Source: Gemmobacter nectariphilus DSM 15620 (lineage in GTDB: Bacteria; Pseudomonadota; Alphaproteobacteria; Rhodobacterales; Rhodobacteraceae). From it: a stretch of DNA of 64,000 nucleotides. Below are positions 46,354 through 54,264 of the stretch, piece after piece. Positions within the stretch are counted from its first letter, which is position 1. Each line of letters begins with the position of its first letter. The notes under the pieces were generated by a model that did no database searches, had not been told where the DNA came from, and was given only the letters and a program-made list of their open reading frames with translations. The stretch lies in the NCBI RefSeq assembly GCF_000429765.1, contig NZ_AUCM01000003.1:572683-636682 (forward strand). The letters are read 5' to 3'. The translations under genes were made by a program, and so were the position numbers.

Positions 46354-47372
46354 GCGCGTGCCCTCGGGTCAAGCAGCCGATACAGCGCATCGGAGCCCTT
46401 GTTGATGCCAACGAACACCGCCCCCACGACCAGCGTGGCGCCAAGAACGGCGTTCATGTCGGCGTTCAGAAGCGCGGTGGTCAGGTAATTGCCGATACCG
46501 GGCCAGCTGAACACGGTTTCGATCATCACCGAGCCCTCGAGCAGCCCAGCATAGGACAGGCCAATGACGGTCAGCAGCTGCACCCGGATCGGCCGAAAGC
46601 CGTGGCGCCACAGGATCACCCGTTCCGGCGCGCCCTTGACGCGGGCGGTGGTGATGAATTCCTGCCCCAGCTGTTCCAGCATGAAGGACCGGGTCATCCG
46701 CGCGATATAGGCCAGCGAAAAGAACCCAAGGATCGAGGCCGGCAGCACGATATGCGACAGGGCAGATCGGAAGCTGTCCAGATCGCCCGCCAGCAGCGAA
46801 TCCACCAGCAAAAGCCCCGTGCGCACCGGCACAATGCCATCAAGGAACAGGTCGATCCGCCCCGGACCGCCCACCCAGCGCAGTTTCGCATAGAACAGCA
46901 CCAGCCCGACCAGCCCCAGCCAGAAGGCCGGAATGGCATAGCCTGCAAGACCGACAACGCGGATCACCTGATCCAGCCACGACCCTTGCCGCGCGGCAGC
47001 CCAGACCCCCATCGGCACGCCCAGAACGACGCCGATCAGGATGCCGATGGTTGCCATTTCCAGCGTCGCCGGAAAGACGCGCGCCAGATCGTCGACCACC
47101 GCGCGCCCGGTGCTGATGGAATTGCCCAGATCGCCCTGCACGACCGCGCCGACATAGCGGGCGAATTGCACGATCAGCGGATCGTCCAGCCCCATGGCGA
47201 GGCGCGTCGCCTCATAGGTTTCCTTGCTGGCCCGGTCACCCACCACGGCGATCACCGGGTCGATCGGCACCACGCGGCCGATCACGAAGGTGATCGCCAG
47301 CAGGCCAAGAAAGGTCAGGGCGACTGTCAGCAGGAACTGGACAGGCGGCAGCAATCGTCGGGTCAGGATCAT
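46350..47372 (-). CDS. peptide ABC transporter permease (DppB type)
   Basis: A 340-residue membrane subunit with about six helices. It has the DppB-type periplasmic segment IVQFARYVGAVVQGDLGNSI and the EAA loop EFITTARVKGAPERVILWRHGFRP. The ATG at 47372 has GGAGGTGC upstream and begins the conserved first helix. It is the first gene of the ABC operon and is divergent from the XRE-cupin regulator across a 97-bp operator region. Confidence 0.93.
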   Translation of the reverse strand: MILTRRLLPPVQFLLTVALTFLGLLAITFVIGRVVPIDPVIAVVGDRASKETYEATRLAMGLDDPLIVQFARYVGAVVQGDLGNSISTGRAVVDDLARVFPATLEMATIGILIGVVLGVPMGVWAAARQGSWLDQVIRVVGLAGYAIPAFWLGLVGLVLFYAKLRWVGGPGRIDLFLDGIVPVRTGLLLVDSLLAGDLDSFRSALSHIVLPASILGFFSLAYIARMTRSFMLEQLGQEFITTARVKGAPERVILWRHGFRPIRVQLLTVIGLSYAGLLEGSVMIETVFSWPGIGNYLTTALLNADMNAVLGATLVVGAVFVGINKGSDALYRLLDPRARA

Positions 47373-47400
47373 CGGCGCAGCACCTCCGGGTTCGTGAAAG

Positions 47401-47442
47401 GCTAGCAAAGAATTTTTGACAGATCAAAATTTTTTTACTAGC
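47401..47442. promoter_or_regulatory. palindromic operator between the peptide ABC operon and its XRE-cupin regulator
   Basis: A nested palindrome. The outer arms are GCTAGC (47401-47406) and CTAGC (47438-47442). The inner arms are ATTTTTGA (47412-47419) and TCAAAAT (47424-47430) around CAGA. The block is very AT-rich compared with the flanks and lies between the divergent starts at 47372 and 47470. It is the expected binding site of the regulator, and probably overlaps both promoters. Confidence 0.7.
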
Positions 47443-47469
47443 CTCTGACTCGAGCCGAAGGAGAGCCCG

Positions 47470-48069
47470 ATGTCGGAACCCTTGCGTCAGACCGAGCCCG
47501 TGCAGCCGCCTGCCTTTGGTGGCCGCATCCGCGAATTGCGCCGCAAGGCCGGTCTGACCTTGCAGACACTGGCCGATCAGGCGGGCATCTCGGTCGGGTT
47601 CCTCAGCCAGGTGGAACGCGACAAGGCGACGCCCAGCCTTGGCACGCTGGCCAGCCTTGCCAGTGCGCTGGGGGTGGAAATCGACGTGTTCATCGCGGCC
47701 CCCAGGCCCGCCGATGCGGTGACACGGGCCGGCGAGCGCACGCGCTTTGCCATTGCCGACAGCTCGCTCGCCTATGAGCGGGTGACGACCACCCTGCCCG
47801 GCGGCACGCTGACCTCGCTGATCGTGCATGTGCCGCAGGGCTATACGTCGGAAATCGTCTCGCATGTCGGCGAGGAGCTGCTGGTGATCCTTGACGGCAC
47901 GATCCGGCAGACGCTGGGCGATGCGGTGCTGGTGCTGCATGCGGGCGACAGCCTGCATTTCATGGGCGATACGCCCCATTCCTTTGCCAATATCGGGGAT
48001 GGCCCGGCCCGGATGCTCTGGACCGGAACCTCGCCCCGCCTGATCGGACGATCCCCCGAACGCCCGTAG
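47470..48069 (+). CDS. XRE-family regulator with C-terminal cupin domain (PuuR-like)
   Basis: A 199-residue regulator with an N-terminal helix-turn-helix of XRE type (about 18-72: GRIRELRRKAGLTLQTLADQ then AGISVGFLSQVERDKATPSLGTL). A C-terminal cupin domain (about 105-185: VSHVGEELLVILDGTIRQTL) probably senses a small ligand. It sits between the divergent ABC operon and the binding-protein gene. Autoregulation and control of both units through the adjacent palindrome is a reasonable inference. The start ATG at 47470 follows GAAGGAGAGCCCG. Confidence 0.9.
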   Translation: MSEPLRQTEPVQPPAFGGRIRELRRKAGLTLQTLADQAGISVGFLSQVERDKATPSLGTLASLASALGVEIDVFIAAPRPADAVTRAGERTRFAIADSSLAYERVTTTLPGGTLTSLIVHVPQGYTSEIVSHVGEELLVILDGTIRQTLGDAVLVLHAGDSLHFMGDTPHSFANIGDGPARMLWTGTSPRLIGRSPERP

Positions 48070-48107
48070 CGGGGACAAGCTGCGGCATTCAACAGACAGG
48101 AGAGGCC

Positions 48108-49709
48108 ATGACCATTCTTGCCCCCAAAGCCCTGACGACCGCGCTGGCGGTCAGCCTGATCGCGCTGGCCAGTGCGCCCGCGCTGGCGGCGACGCCCGAC
48201 AACGCGCTGGTGATCGCGCAGAACATCGACGACATCGTCACCATCGACCCGGCGACCGCCTATGAATTCAGCTCGGGCGAATTCGTCACCAATGCCTATG
48301 ACAAGCTGGTCGCCTATGATGCGACCGATCCCGAAAAGCTGGTCGGCCAGCTGGCCGAAAGCTGGACGGTGGACGTGCCGGCCAAGACCATCACCTTCAA
48401 GCTGCGCCCTGGCGTGACGTTTCATTCCGGCAACCCGCTGCGCGGGGCCGATGTGGTCGGCAGCTTCAAGCGCGTTCTGGTGCTGAACAAGGCGCCGGCC
48501 TTCATCCTGGGCAACCTGGGCTGGAAGGCTGACAACGTCGAGCAGATGGTGACGGCCGATGGCGACAGCGTCACGGTGAAATGGACCGGCGAATTCGCAC
48601 CCTCGTTCGTGCTGAACGTGCTGGCGGCGGGTGTCGGCGCCATCGTCGACATGGAAACCGTGATGGCCAATGAGAAGGATGGCGATCTGGGCCATGCCTG
48701 GCTGAACCAGAACAGCGCCGGCACCGGCCCGTTCAAGCTGGTCAACTACCGCCCCGGCGAGGCGATGGTGCTCGAGGCGAACAAGGCCTATTTCAACGGT
48801 GCCCCGGCGATCCAGCGCGTGATGATCCGCCATGTGGCCGAGGCCGCGACCCAGCGCCTCTTGCTGGAATCGGGCGATGTGGACATGGCCAAGAACATGT
48901 CCCCCGACCAGGTCGCGGGCCTTGAAGGCAAGGCCGGGATCAAGGTTGCGACCTATCCGCAGACCGCCGTTCACTGGTTCAGCTTCAACCAGAAATACGA
49001 ACCCCTCACCAACCCCGCCCTGTGGGAGGCCGCGCGCTATCTGGTCGATTACAAGGGCATGGCCGACAGCTTCCTCAAAGGTCAGATGCAGGTGCATCAG
49101 GCGTTCTGGCCTGCAGGTTTCCCCGGCGCGCTGAACGACACGCCCTTCAGCTATGACCTTGAAAAAGCCAAGAAGATCCTGGCCGATGGGGGCGTGAAGA
49201 CGCCGCTCAAGATCGAGCTGGACGTGATCAACTCGGCCCCGTTCACCGATATCGCCGCCAGCTTGCAACAGACCTTTGCCCCGGCAGGGATCAACTTTGA
49301 CATCCTGCCGGGCACCGGCGCGCAGGTGATCACCAAATACCGCGCCCGGACCCATCAGGGGATGCTGCTGTATTGGGGCCCTGACTTCATGGACCCGCAT
49401 TCGAACGCCAAGGCCTTTGCCTATAACGCCGACAATGCGGACGACAAATACGTCTCGACCACGACCTGGCGCAACGCCTGGATGCCGCCTGAATCGGTGA
49501 ACAAGGCGACGCTGGCGGCCCTGGCCGAACAGGATGCCGACAAGCGCAATGCGATGTATGTCGATCTGCAAAAGCAGATGCAGGAAAAATCGCCCTACGT
49601 CATCATGTTCCAGGCGGTGAAACAGGTCGCGATGGCTGACAAGGTGCAGGGCTATGTCAACGGCCCTTCGGCGGCCTTTGTCTTCTATCGCCTTGTCGAA
49701 AAGAAATAA
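48108..49709 (+). CDS. peptide/oligopeptide ABC transporter substrate-binding protein (SBP_bac_5)
   Basis: Periplasmic binding protein for the importer on the other strand. The 533-residue product has a signal peptide (cleavage near ALA-ATP), the family opening IDDIVTIDPATAYE, the signature PEKLVGQLAESWTVD ... TITFKLRPGVTFHSG, and a C-terminal lobe ending FYRLVEKK. The ligand is unknown; the adjacent M24 peptidase suggests a dipeptide, perhaps with proline or a modified residue. It is followed by a strong terminator-like hairpin before the GAF gene. Confidence 0.92.
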   Translation: MTILAPKALTTALAVSLIALASAPALAATPDNALVIAQNIDDIVTIDPATAYEFSSGEFVTNAYDKLVAYDATDPEKLVGQLAESWTVDVPAKTITFKLRPGVTFHSGNPLRGADVVGSFKRVLVLNKAPAFILGNLGWKADNVEQMVTADGDSVTVKWTGEFAPSFVLNVLAAGVGAIVDMETVMANEKDGDLGHAWLNQNSAGTGPFKLVNYRPGEAMVLEANKAYFNGAPAIQRVMIRHVAEAATQRLLLESGDVDMAKNMSPDQVAGLEGKAGIKVATYPQTAVHWFSFNQKYEPLTNPALWEAARYLVDYKGMADSFLKGQMQVHQAFWPAGFPGALNDTPFSYDLEKAKKILADGGVKTPLKIELDVINSAPFTDIAASLQQTFAPAGINFDILPGTGAQVITKYRARTHQGMLLYWGPDFMDPHSNAKAFAYNADNADDKYVSTTTWRNAWMPPESVNKATLAALAEQDADKRNAMYVDLQKQMQEKSPYVIMFQAVKQVAMADKVQGYVNGPSAAFVFYRLVEKK

Positions 49710-49715
49710 GACCCC

Positions 49716-49745
49716 GGCCGGGCGCCCCATGCGCCCGGCCCTTTT
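49716..49745 (+). terminator. terminator or attenuator after the binding protein gene
   Basis: A perfect 10-bp stem, GGCCGGGCGC (49716-49725) with GCGCCCGGCC (49731-49740), then CTTTTCC. Placed inside the operon, it would lower expression of the GAF and peptidase genes relative to the binding protein. Confidence 0.75.
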
Positions 49746-49763
49746 CCTGACGGACCCCCAGAC

Positions 49764-50234
49764 ATGACCGATACCCCCGACGCCGTCTTCGCGGCCCTTC
49801 ACAAGGCGGCTGCGGCTGCCCATGGCGCCAAGCTGTTCACCGTCACGGTGATGGACCGGGCCGCAGGCCTTGTGCGGCGCGGCTATACCTCGCATCCGGT
49901 GGAATATCCGACGACCGCGACCAAGAAGATGGGCGGGAACGGCAGCGAATGGTCCGATCTGGTGATCGGGCGCGGCCAGCCCTTCATCGCCAATACGACG
50001 CCCGAATTCGCGCGCTATTTCGCGGATCACGAAACCATCACCGCGATCGGCTGCGCCTCGGCCATGAACATCCCGGTGCTGAAAGGTGGTCAGGTCGTGG
50101 GCACGGTGAACATTCTGGACAAGGAAAACCACTTCACCCCGCAGGTCGCGGCCGATTTTGTCGCCCTGGTCGAGGCACACCGCCCCGCCCTTCTGGCCGC
50201 CATGGCGCAGGTTCCCATGGGGGATGCAGCATGA
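49764..50234 (+). CDS. GAF-domain protein
   Basis: A 156-residue single GAF domain with the motifs GYTSHPVEYPTTATKKMGGN, TITAIGCASAMNIPV and GTVNILDKENHFTPQ. GAF domains bind small molecules. In this class, small stand-alone proteins next to peptidase and transporter genes are of unknown role, possibly sensing the imported compound. The start ATG is at 49764. Its stop overlaps the M24 peptidase start (ATGA), so the two are translated together. Confidence 0.85.
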   Translation: MTDTPDAVFAALHKAAAAAHGAKLFTVTVMDRAAGLVRRGYTSHPVEYPTTATKKMGGNGSEWSDLVIGRGQPFIANTTPEFARYFADHETITAIGCASAMNIPVLKGGQVVGTVNILDKENHFTPQVAADFVALVEAHRPALLAAMAQVPMGDAA

Positions 50235-51307
50235 CCCGGCTGGACCGTCTGCGCGAGCGCATGGCGGCGACCGGCACCTCGCTGGTGGCGCTGGCGCCGG
50301 GGGCACATATGCAGTGGCTGCTGGGCTTTGCCCCCCACCCCGATGAGCGCGCCTGCATCCTGCTGGTCGGCCCCGAAAAGGCAGGCTTTGTCATGCCGGT
50401 GCTGAACGCGGGCGATGCGCGCCAGCACACAGACCTGCCGTTCTGGGACTGGGCCGATGCCACCGGCCCCGTCGCTGCCGTACAGGCCGCGCTGGATGCG
50501 GTGGCGCCCGCGCCTGCCCGCATCTCGCTGGACGAGGCGATGCGGGCCGACCACGCGCTGCTGCTGCTCGACAACCTGCAGAACTGCGCGCGCGGCTTTG
50601 CCGCTGAAACGGTCGGCGCGCTGCGGATGATCAAGGACGCGGCCGAGTTGGCGGCGCTGGAGGAAAACGCCCGCATTGCCGACAAGGCTCAGGCCGCCCT
50701 GCGCGCGGGGATCCGCGATGGCATCACGGAATCCGAACTGGCCGCAATCGCCCGCGCGGCCTTTGCCGCCGAAGGGGCCCAGCCGACCTTTGCCATTGTC
50801 GGGGCCGGGGTGAATTCCTCGTTCCCGCATCACCATACCGGCAGCACCGAGGTGCGGCCCGGCCAGCCCATCGTCTGCGATATCGGCGGGGCCAAGGCGG
50901 GCTATAATTCCGACATCACCCGCATGGCCTGTCTTGGTGCGCCGCCCGAAGGCTATGCCGAGGTTCATGCCGTGGTGAATGCCGCCGTCGAGGCCGCGCT
51001 GGCCGCGATCCGCCCGGGCGTTGCGGCGAGCGCGGTGGACAAGGCCGCGCGCGGGGTGATCGTGGCGGCGGGCTATGGCGATTATTTCACCCATCGCACC
51101 GGCCATGGCCTGGGATCCGAGGTCCACGAGCCGCCCTACATGACCGGCACCAACGATCTGCTGCTGGAAGAAGGCATGGTCTTTACCGTCGAGCCCGGCA
51201 TCTACCTGCCCGGCCGCTTCGGCATCCGGCTCGAGGAAGTGGCGGTCGTCACCGCAACCGGCGTGCGCATCCTGTCGGGCCTGCCCCGCGATCTGCATAT
51301 CGCCTGA
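50231..51307 (+). CDS. M24-family Xaa-Pro peptidase
   Basis: A 358-residue metallopeptidase with an N-terminal creatinase-like domain (about 1-120) and a C-terminal pita-bread domain. The metal ligands are in place: DIGGAKAGYNSDITRM with two aspartates, HRTGHGLG, FTVEPGIY and RLEEVAVV. It probably cleaves dipeptides or peptides with proline brought in by the neighbouring ABC transporter; aminopeptidase P or prolidase activity cannot be separated by eye. The start overlaps the GAF gene. Confidence 0.9.
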   Translation: MTRLDRLRERMAATGTSLVALAPGAHMQWLLGFAPHPDERACILLVGPEKAGFVMPVLNAGDARQHTDLPFWDWADATGPVAAVQAALDAVAPAPARISLDEAMRADHALLLLDNLQNCARGFAAETVGALRMIKDAAELAALEENARIADKAQAALRAGIRDGITESELAAIARAAFAAEGAQPTFAIVGAGVNSSFPHHHTGSTEVRPGQPIVCDIGGAKAGYNSDITRMACLGAPPEGYAEVHAVVNAAVEAALAAIRPGVAASAVDKAARGVIVAAGYGDYFTHRTGHGLGSEVHEPPYMTGTNDLLLEEGMVFTVEPGIYLPGRFGIRLEEVAVVTATGVRILSGLPRDLHIA

Positions 51308-51312
51308 GCAAA

Positions 51313-51336
51313 GGGCCCGGCCTTGCGGCCGGGCCC
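51313..51336 (+). terminator. hairpin terminator at the end of the peptidase operon
   Basis: Perfect stem GGGCCCGGCC (51313-51322), loop TTGC, GGCCGGGCCC (51327-51336), followed by CCTCTG. It has no long T-run. It lies between convergent genes and may act in both directions. A smaller stem GACCC-GTTC-GGGTC (51346-51359) follows. Confidence 0.7.
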
Positions 51337-51357
51337 CCTCTGTCAGACCCGTTCGGG

Positions 51358-51885
51358 TCAGGTCTTGGGCGCCTCATATTCCGGCATCGCCTTGAGCTGC
51401 TCCTCGGTCAGGTCCGACATGGCGATCAGCTCGCCATCGGCGTTCGAGAACACGGCCACCTGATCGAAGCTCAGCTTCACGCGGTGCTCGCCCATCCCCA
51501 GAAAGCCGCCGACATCGGCAATCAGACCCATGGCCCGACCATCGGCGCCCAGTTCGACATCGGCGATTTCGCCAATCGTGTCGCCCTCGGGGCCCTTGAC
51601 CTCGATGCCCTGCATCTGCTCGGCAGTGATGGCAGCCACATCGGGCACCGCGACAAAGCCTTGGGGTGCGGCCATGGTCGCGGCAACATCGGCGCCCGCG
51701 GTGCCAGAGATGACAGCCCCGGTGCCGGTGGTGGCATCCGCGCTGGTCCCGGCCGAAACCCCGGCGCCGGTCGTGCCGACCGACACCTCGGCCCCGGTCC
51801 CGCCCGAGACGGTTGCGGTCTGAGCGAACGCGGGGGCCGAGAGCAGCAGCGCCGAAGCGATCAGAAGCGAAGCTTGACGTTTCAT
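51358..51885 (-). CDS. exported PRC-barrel domain protein
   Basis: A 175-residue protein with a signal peptide (cleavage near AFA-QTA), a low-complexity segment of Gly/Thr/Ala repeats (about 24-75) and a PRC-barrel domain (about 80-165) with IEVKGPEGDTIGEIADVEL. Its role is unknown; PRC-barrels occur in ribosome maturation and photosynthetic reaction-centre proteins. Residue 158-175 has a TEEQLKAMPEYE motif usual in exported versions. The ATG at 51885 follows AAGGAGTTACCC. It is monocistronic and convergent with the peptidase operon. Confidence 0.85.
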   Translation of the reverse strand: MKRQASLLIASALLLSAPAFAQTATVSGGTGAEVSVGTTGAGVSAGTSADATTGTGAVISGTAGADVAATMAAPQGFVAVPDVAAITAEQMQGIEVKGPEGDTIGEIADVELGADGRAMGLIADVGGFLGMGEHRVKLSFDQVAVFSNADGELIAMSDLTEEQLKAMPEYEAPKT

Positions 51886-52090
51886 GGGTAACTCCTTTGG
51901 TCTTGCGTCGCACGAACGGTCTTGCTCATGCATGTCGGAACAACGCCCCGCCCATCACCCGGATCCAGGGATTTTCCCGTTTGCCGCGAAACCGGCGGTT
52001 TTGGCGGGCCACCGCCGAAACGCGCAACATCCATGCGCAAGGCTTTGCCAAGGCACGAAAAAGCGCGGAACCATGATGCCAGATGCAAAA

Positions 52091-52113
52091 CGGGCGGCCC
52101 AAGGGGCCGCCCG
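52091..52113 (-). terminator. terminator of the M20 amidohydrolase gene
   Basis: A 10-bp perfect stem, CGGGCGGCCC (52091-52100) with GGGCCGCCCG (52104-52113), three-base loop. On the minus strand TTTTGCAT follows. It lies 24 bp past the amidohydrolase stop. Confidence 0.85.
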
Positions 52114-52136
52114 CATGGGTTGCAAGGTGCTGCGGC

Positions 52137-53303
52137 TCAGGCCAGGGGCTGGGCCCGTTCGACCAGCGTTGCAAAGAAGGACGCCCCGACCGGCGCCGCA
52201 TCGTCGTTGAAGTCGAAGGCGGCATGATGCAGCCCTGCGCCAGGTCCGGTGCCCAGGAACAGATAGGCGCCGGGTCGCGCTTCCAGCATGTAGCTGAAAT
52301 CCTCTGCCCCCATCTCGCGGTCGGCGCGGGCATCGACCAGCGTCTCGCCCGACACCTCGCGCGCGACGCTGGCGGCGAATTCGGTTTCCTCGGCATGGTT
52401 GACGGTGGGCGGATAGCCGCGTTCATAGACCAGCTCGGCCACCACCCCATAGGCCGAGGCATGGCCGTTGATCAGCTCGCGGAACCGCCGTTCGGCCAGA
52501 TCGCGGACGGCGGGGGTAAAGCTGCGGATCGTGGCGCAGAACCACGCCTCCTCGGGGATGATGTTCGAGGCCGTGCCGGAATGGATCTGCGTGACCGAGA
52601 TCACCAGGCTGTCGATGGCCGAGGTGTTGCGCGAGACAATGGATTGCAGCGCGCCGATCATGCCGACGGCGGCGATGATCGGGTCCACCGTTTCATGCGG
52701 GGTCGCACCATGCCCGCCGCGCCCGCGCAGCCGCACCCAGGCGGTATCGACCGCGGCCATGATCGGCCCCGGCGTCGTGATGAACTTGCCAAAGGGCACA
52801 TTGGGCGCATTGTGGATGCCATAGACCTGCGAGATGCCGAAGCGATCCATGATGCCTTCCTTCACCATCACCTCGCCGCCACCGCCATCTTCCTCGGCAG
52901 GCTGAAAGATCAGCGCGACCCGGCCGGCGAAACGGCGCGTCTCGGCCAGGTATTTCGCCGCGCCCAGCAGCATGGTGACATGCCCGTCATGCCCGCACGA
53001 ATGCGCGCGGCCCGGAACGGTGCTGGCATGGGCGACACCGCTGGTTTCCTCGATCGGCAGGGCGTCCATGTCGGCGCGCAGGCCGATGGTCGGCCCCGGT
53101 CCCTGCCCGTCGATGATTGCCACGATCCCGGTGCTGGCAATGCCGGTGTGGATTTCGTCCACCCCGATCTCGCGCAGGCGCTCGGTGATATAGGCCGCAG
53201 TTGCATGGCACTCGAAGCCGAGTTCCGGATGGGCGTGCAGATGCCGTCTCCAGGCCTTCATCTCGGCGGCGTAGCCGGCAATGCGGTTGAGGACGGGCAT
53301 CAT
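52137..53303 (-). CDS. M20-family amidohydrolase (hippurate/IAA-amino-acid hydrolase type)
   Basis: A 388-residue zinc-dependent amidohydrolase of peptidase family M20D. It has HLHAHPELGFECHATAAY near the N-terminus, the metal-binding HSCGHDGHVTMLLGAAKYL near residue 105 and PAEEDGGGG near 140. A second conserved His occurs in GGHGATPHETVDPI, and the C-terminal GAEDFSYMLEARPGAYLFLGTG completes the site. It likely removes an acyl or amino-acid group from N-acyl amino acids. The ATG at 53303 has AGGAGTCC in front; the frame is open far upstream without coding character. It may feed on peptides imported by the nearby transporter. Confidence 0.9.
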   Translation of the reverse strand: MMPVLNRIAGYAAEMKAWRRHLHAHPELGFECHATAAYITERLREIGVDEIHTGIASTGIVAIIDGQGPGPTIGLRADMDALPIEETSGVAHASTVPGRAHSCGHDGHVTMLLGAAKYLAETRRFAGRVALIFQPAEEDGGGGEVMVKEGIMDRFGISQVYGIHNAPNVPFGKFITTPGPIMAAVDTAWVRLRGRGGHGATPHETVDPIIAAVGMIGALQSIVSRNTSAIDSLVISVTQIHSGTASNIIPEEAWFCATIRSFTPAVRDLAERRFRELINGHASAYGVVAELVYERGYPPTVNHAEETEFAASVAREVSGETLVDARADREMGAEDFSYMLEARPGAYLFLGTGPGAGLHHAAFDFNDDAAPVGASFFATLVERAQPLA

Positions 53304-53363
53304 GGACTCCTGTGGCTGTTCCCGGATAATCCCTGACAGAACCCGAAAACCAAGGAAGCCGCA

Positions 53364-54185
53364 ATGCCCGCAGCCGGTCACGATCCGATCATCTTCGACC
53401 CCGAAGCCGGGATCGCGCGGCTGCTGGCGATCATGGCGGCGCTGCGCGACCCCGAAAGCGGCTGTCCCTGGGATCTCGAACAGAGCTTCGCCACCATCGC
53501 CCCCTATACGATCGAAGAGGCGCACGAGGTGGCCGATGCCATCGCCCGCGAGGCCTGGGACGAATTGCCCGGCGAATTGGGCGATCTGCTGTTGCAGGTG
53601 GTGTTTCATGCCCGGATGGCCGAGGAAGACGGCCGCTTTGATTTTGCCGCCGTCGTGCGCGCCATCAGCGACAAGATGGTCGCGCGCCATCCCCATGTGT
53701 TCGGATCCGAAAGCCGCGACAAGACACCCGAGCAGCAGACCGCCGACTGGGAGGCGCTGAAGGCGCGCGAGCGGGGCCGCGCCGGGGTGCTGGACGGGGT
53801 GGCGCTTGGCCTGCCTGCGCTGACGCGCGCGGTCAAGCTGCAGGCACGCGCGGCGCGGGTGGGCTTTGACTGGCCCGAGGTGGCGCAGGTGGTCGACAAG
53901 GTGGCCGAAGAGGCGCGCGAGCTGGTCGAGGCGCGCGACACATTGACGCCCGAGGCGCTGGCCGAGGAATACGGGGATCTGATGTTCGTGATGGCCAACC
54001 TGGCCCGGCATCTGAAGATCGACCCCGAAGCGGCGCTGCGCGCTGCAAATGCCAAGTTCACCCGCCGCTTTGCCCATATCGAGGCGCGGCTGGCCGAACA
54101 GGGCAAGCGCCCCGAGGACAGCACGCTGGAGGAGATGGACGGCTACTGGAACGAGATCCGCGCCGCAGATCGCGCCGCCAAATAG
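53364..54185 (+). CDS. mazG: nucleoside triphosphate pyrophosphohydrolase
   Basis: Hydrolyses all NTPs or dNTPs to the monophosphate and pyrophosphate, a housekeeping enzyme. The 273-residue product has the two tandem MazG domains: the first with GCPWDLEQSFATIAPYTIEEAHEVADAI and ELGDLLLQVVFHA, the second with VDKVAEEARELVEARDT and EEYGDLMFVMANLARH. Both keep the acidic EExxE and EXXD metal motifs. The start ATG is at 53364. It is followed by an iron-regulated gene on the same strand. Confidence 0.93.
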   Translation: MPAAGHDPIIFDPEAGIARLLAIMAALRDPESGCPWDLEQSFATIAPYTIEEAHEVADAIAREAWDELPGELGDLLLQVVFHARMAEEDGRFDFAAVVRAISDKMVARHPHVFGSESRDKTPEQQTADWEALKARERGRAGVLDGVALGLPALTRAVKLQARAARVGFDWPEVAQVVDKVAEEARELVEARDTLTPEALAEEYGDLMFVMANLARHLKIDPEAALRAANAKFTRRFAHIEARLAEQGKRPEDSTLEEMDGYWNEIRAADRAAK

Positions 54186-54187
54186 CT

Positions 54188-54237
54188 TGAGTGTTTTTCT
54201 CAAATATATTGACCTGAGTGAATAAGTCAGGTTAATG
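54188..54237 (+). promoter_or_regulatory. promoter with two TGA-N9-TCA (iron-Rhodo) boxes
   Basis: TGA-N9-TCA is present twice: TGA 54188-54190 with TCA 54200-54202, and TGA 54215-54217 with TCA 54227-54229. The second extends to a palindrome ACCTGA-N9-TCAGGT (54212-54232). A possible -35 TTGACC (54209-54214) and a weak -10 TTAATG (54232-54237) flank the second box with a 17-bp spacer. This is the motif described for iron control in Rhodobacterales, so the gene downstream is probably repressed when iron is plentiful. Confidence 0.75.
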
Positions 54238-54264
54238 CCAGGAAAGACCCAAGAGGAGGCCCTC

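Noticed and set aside
47841..50306. A long minus-strand open frame (821 codons)
   Set aside because: Antisense to the XRE-cupin, binding protein and GAF genes, which have clear families and ribosome binding sites.
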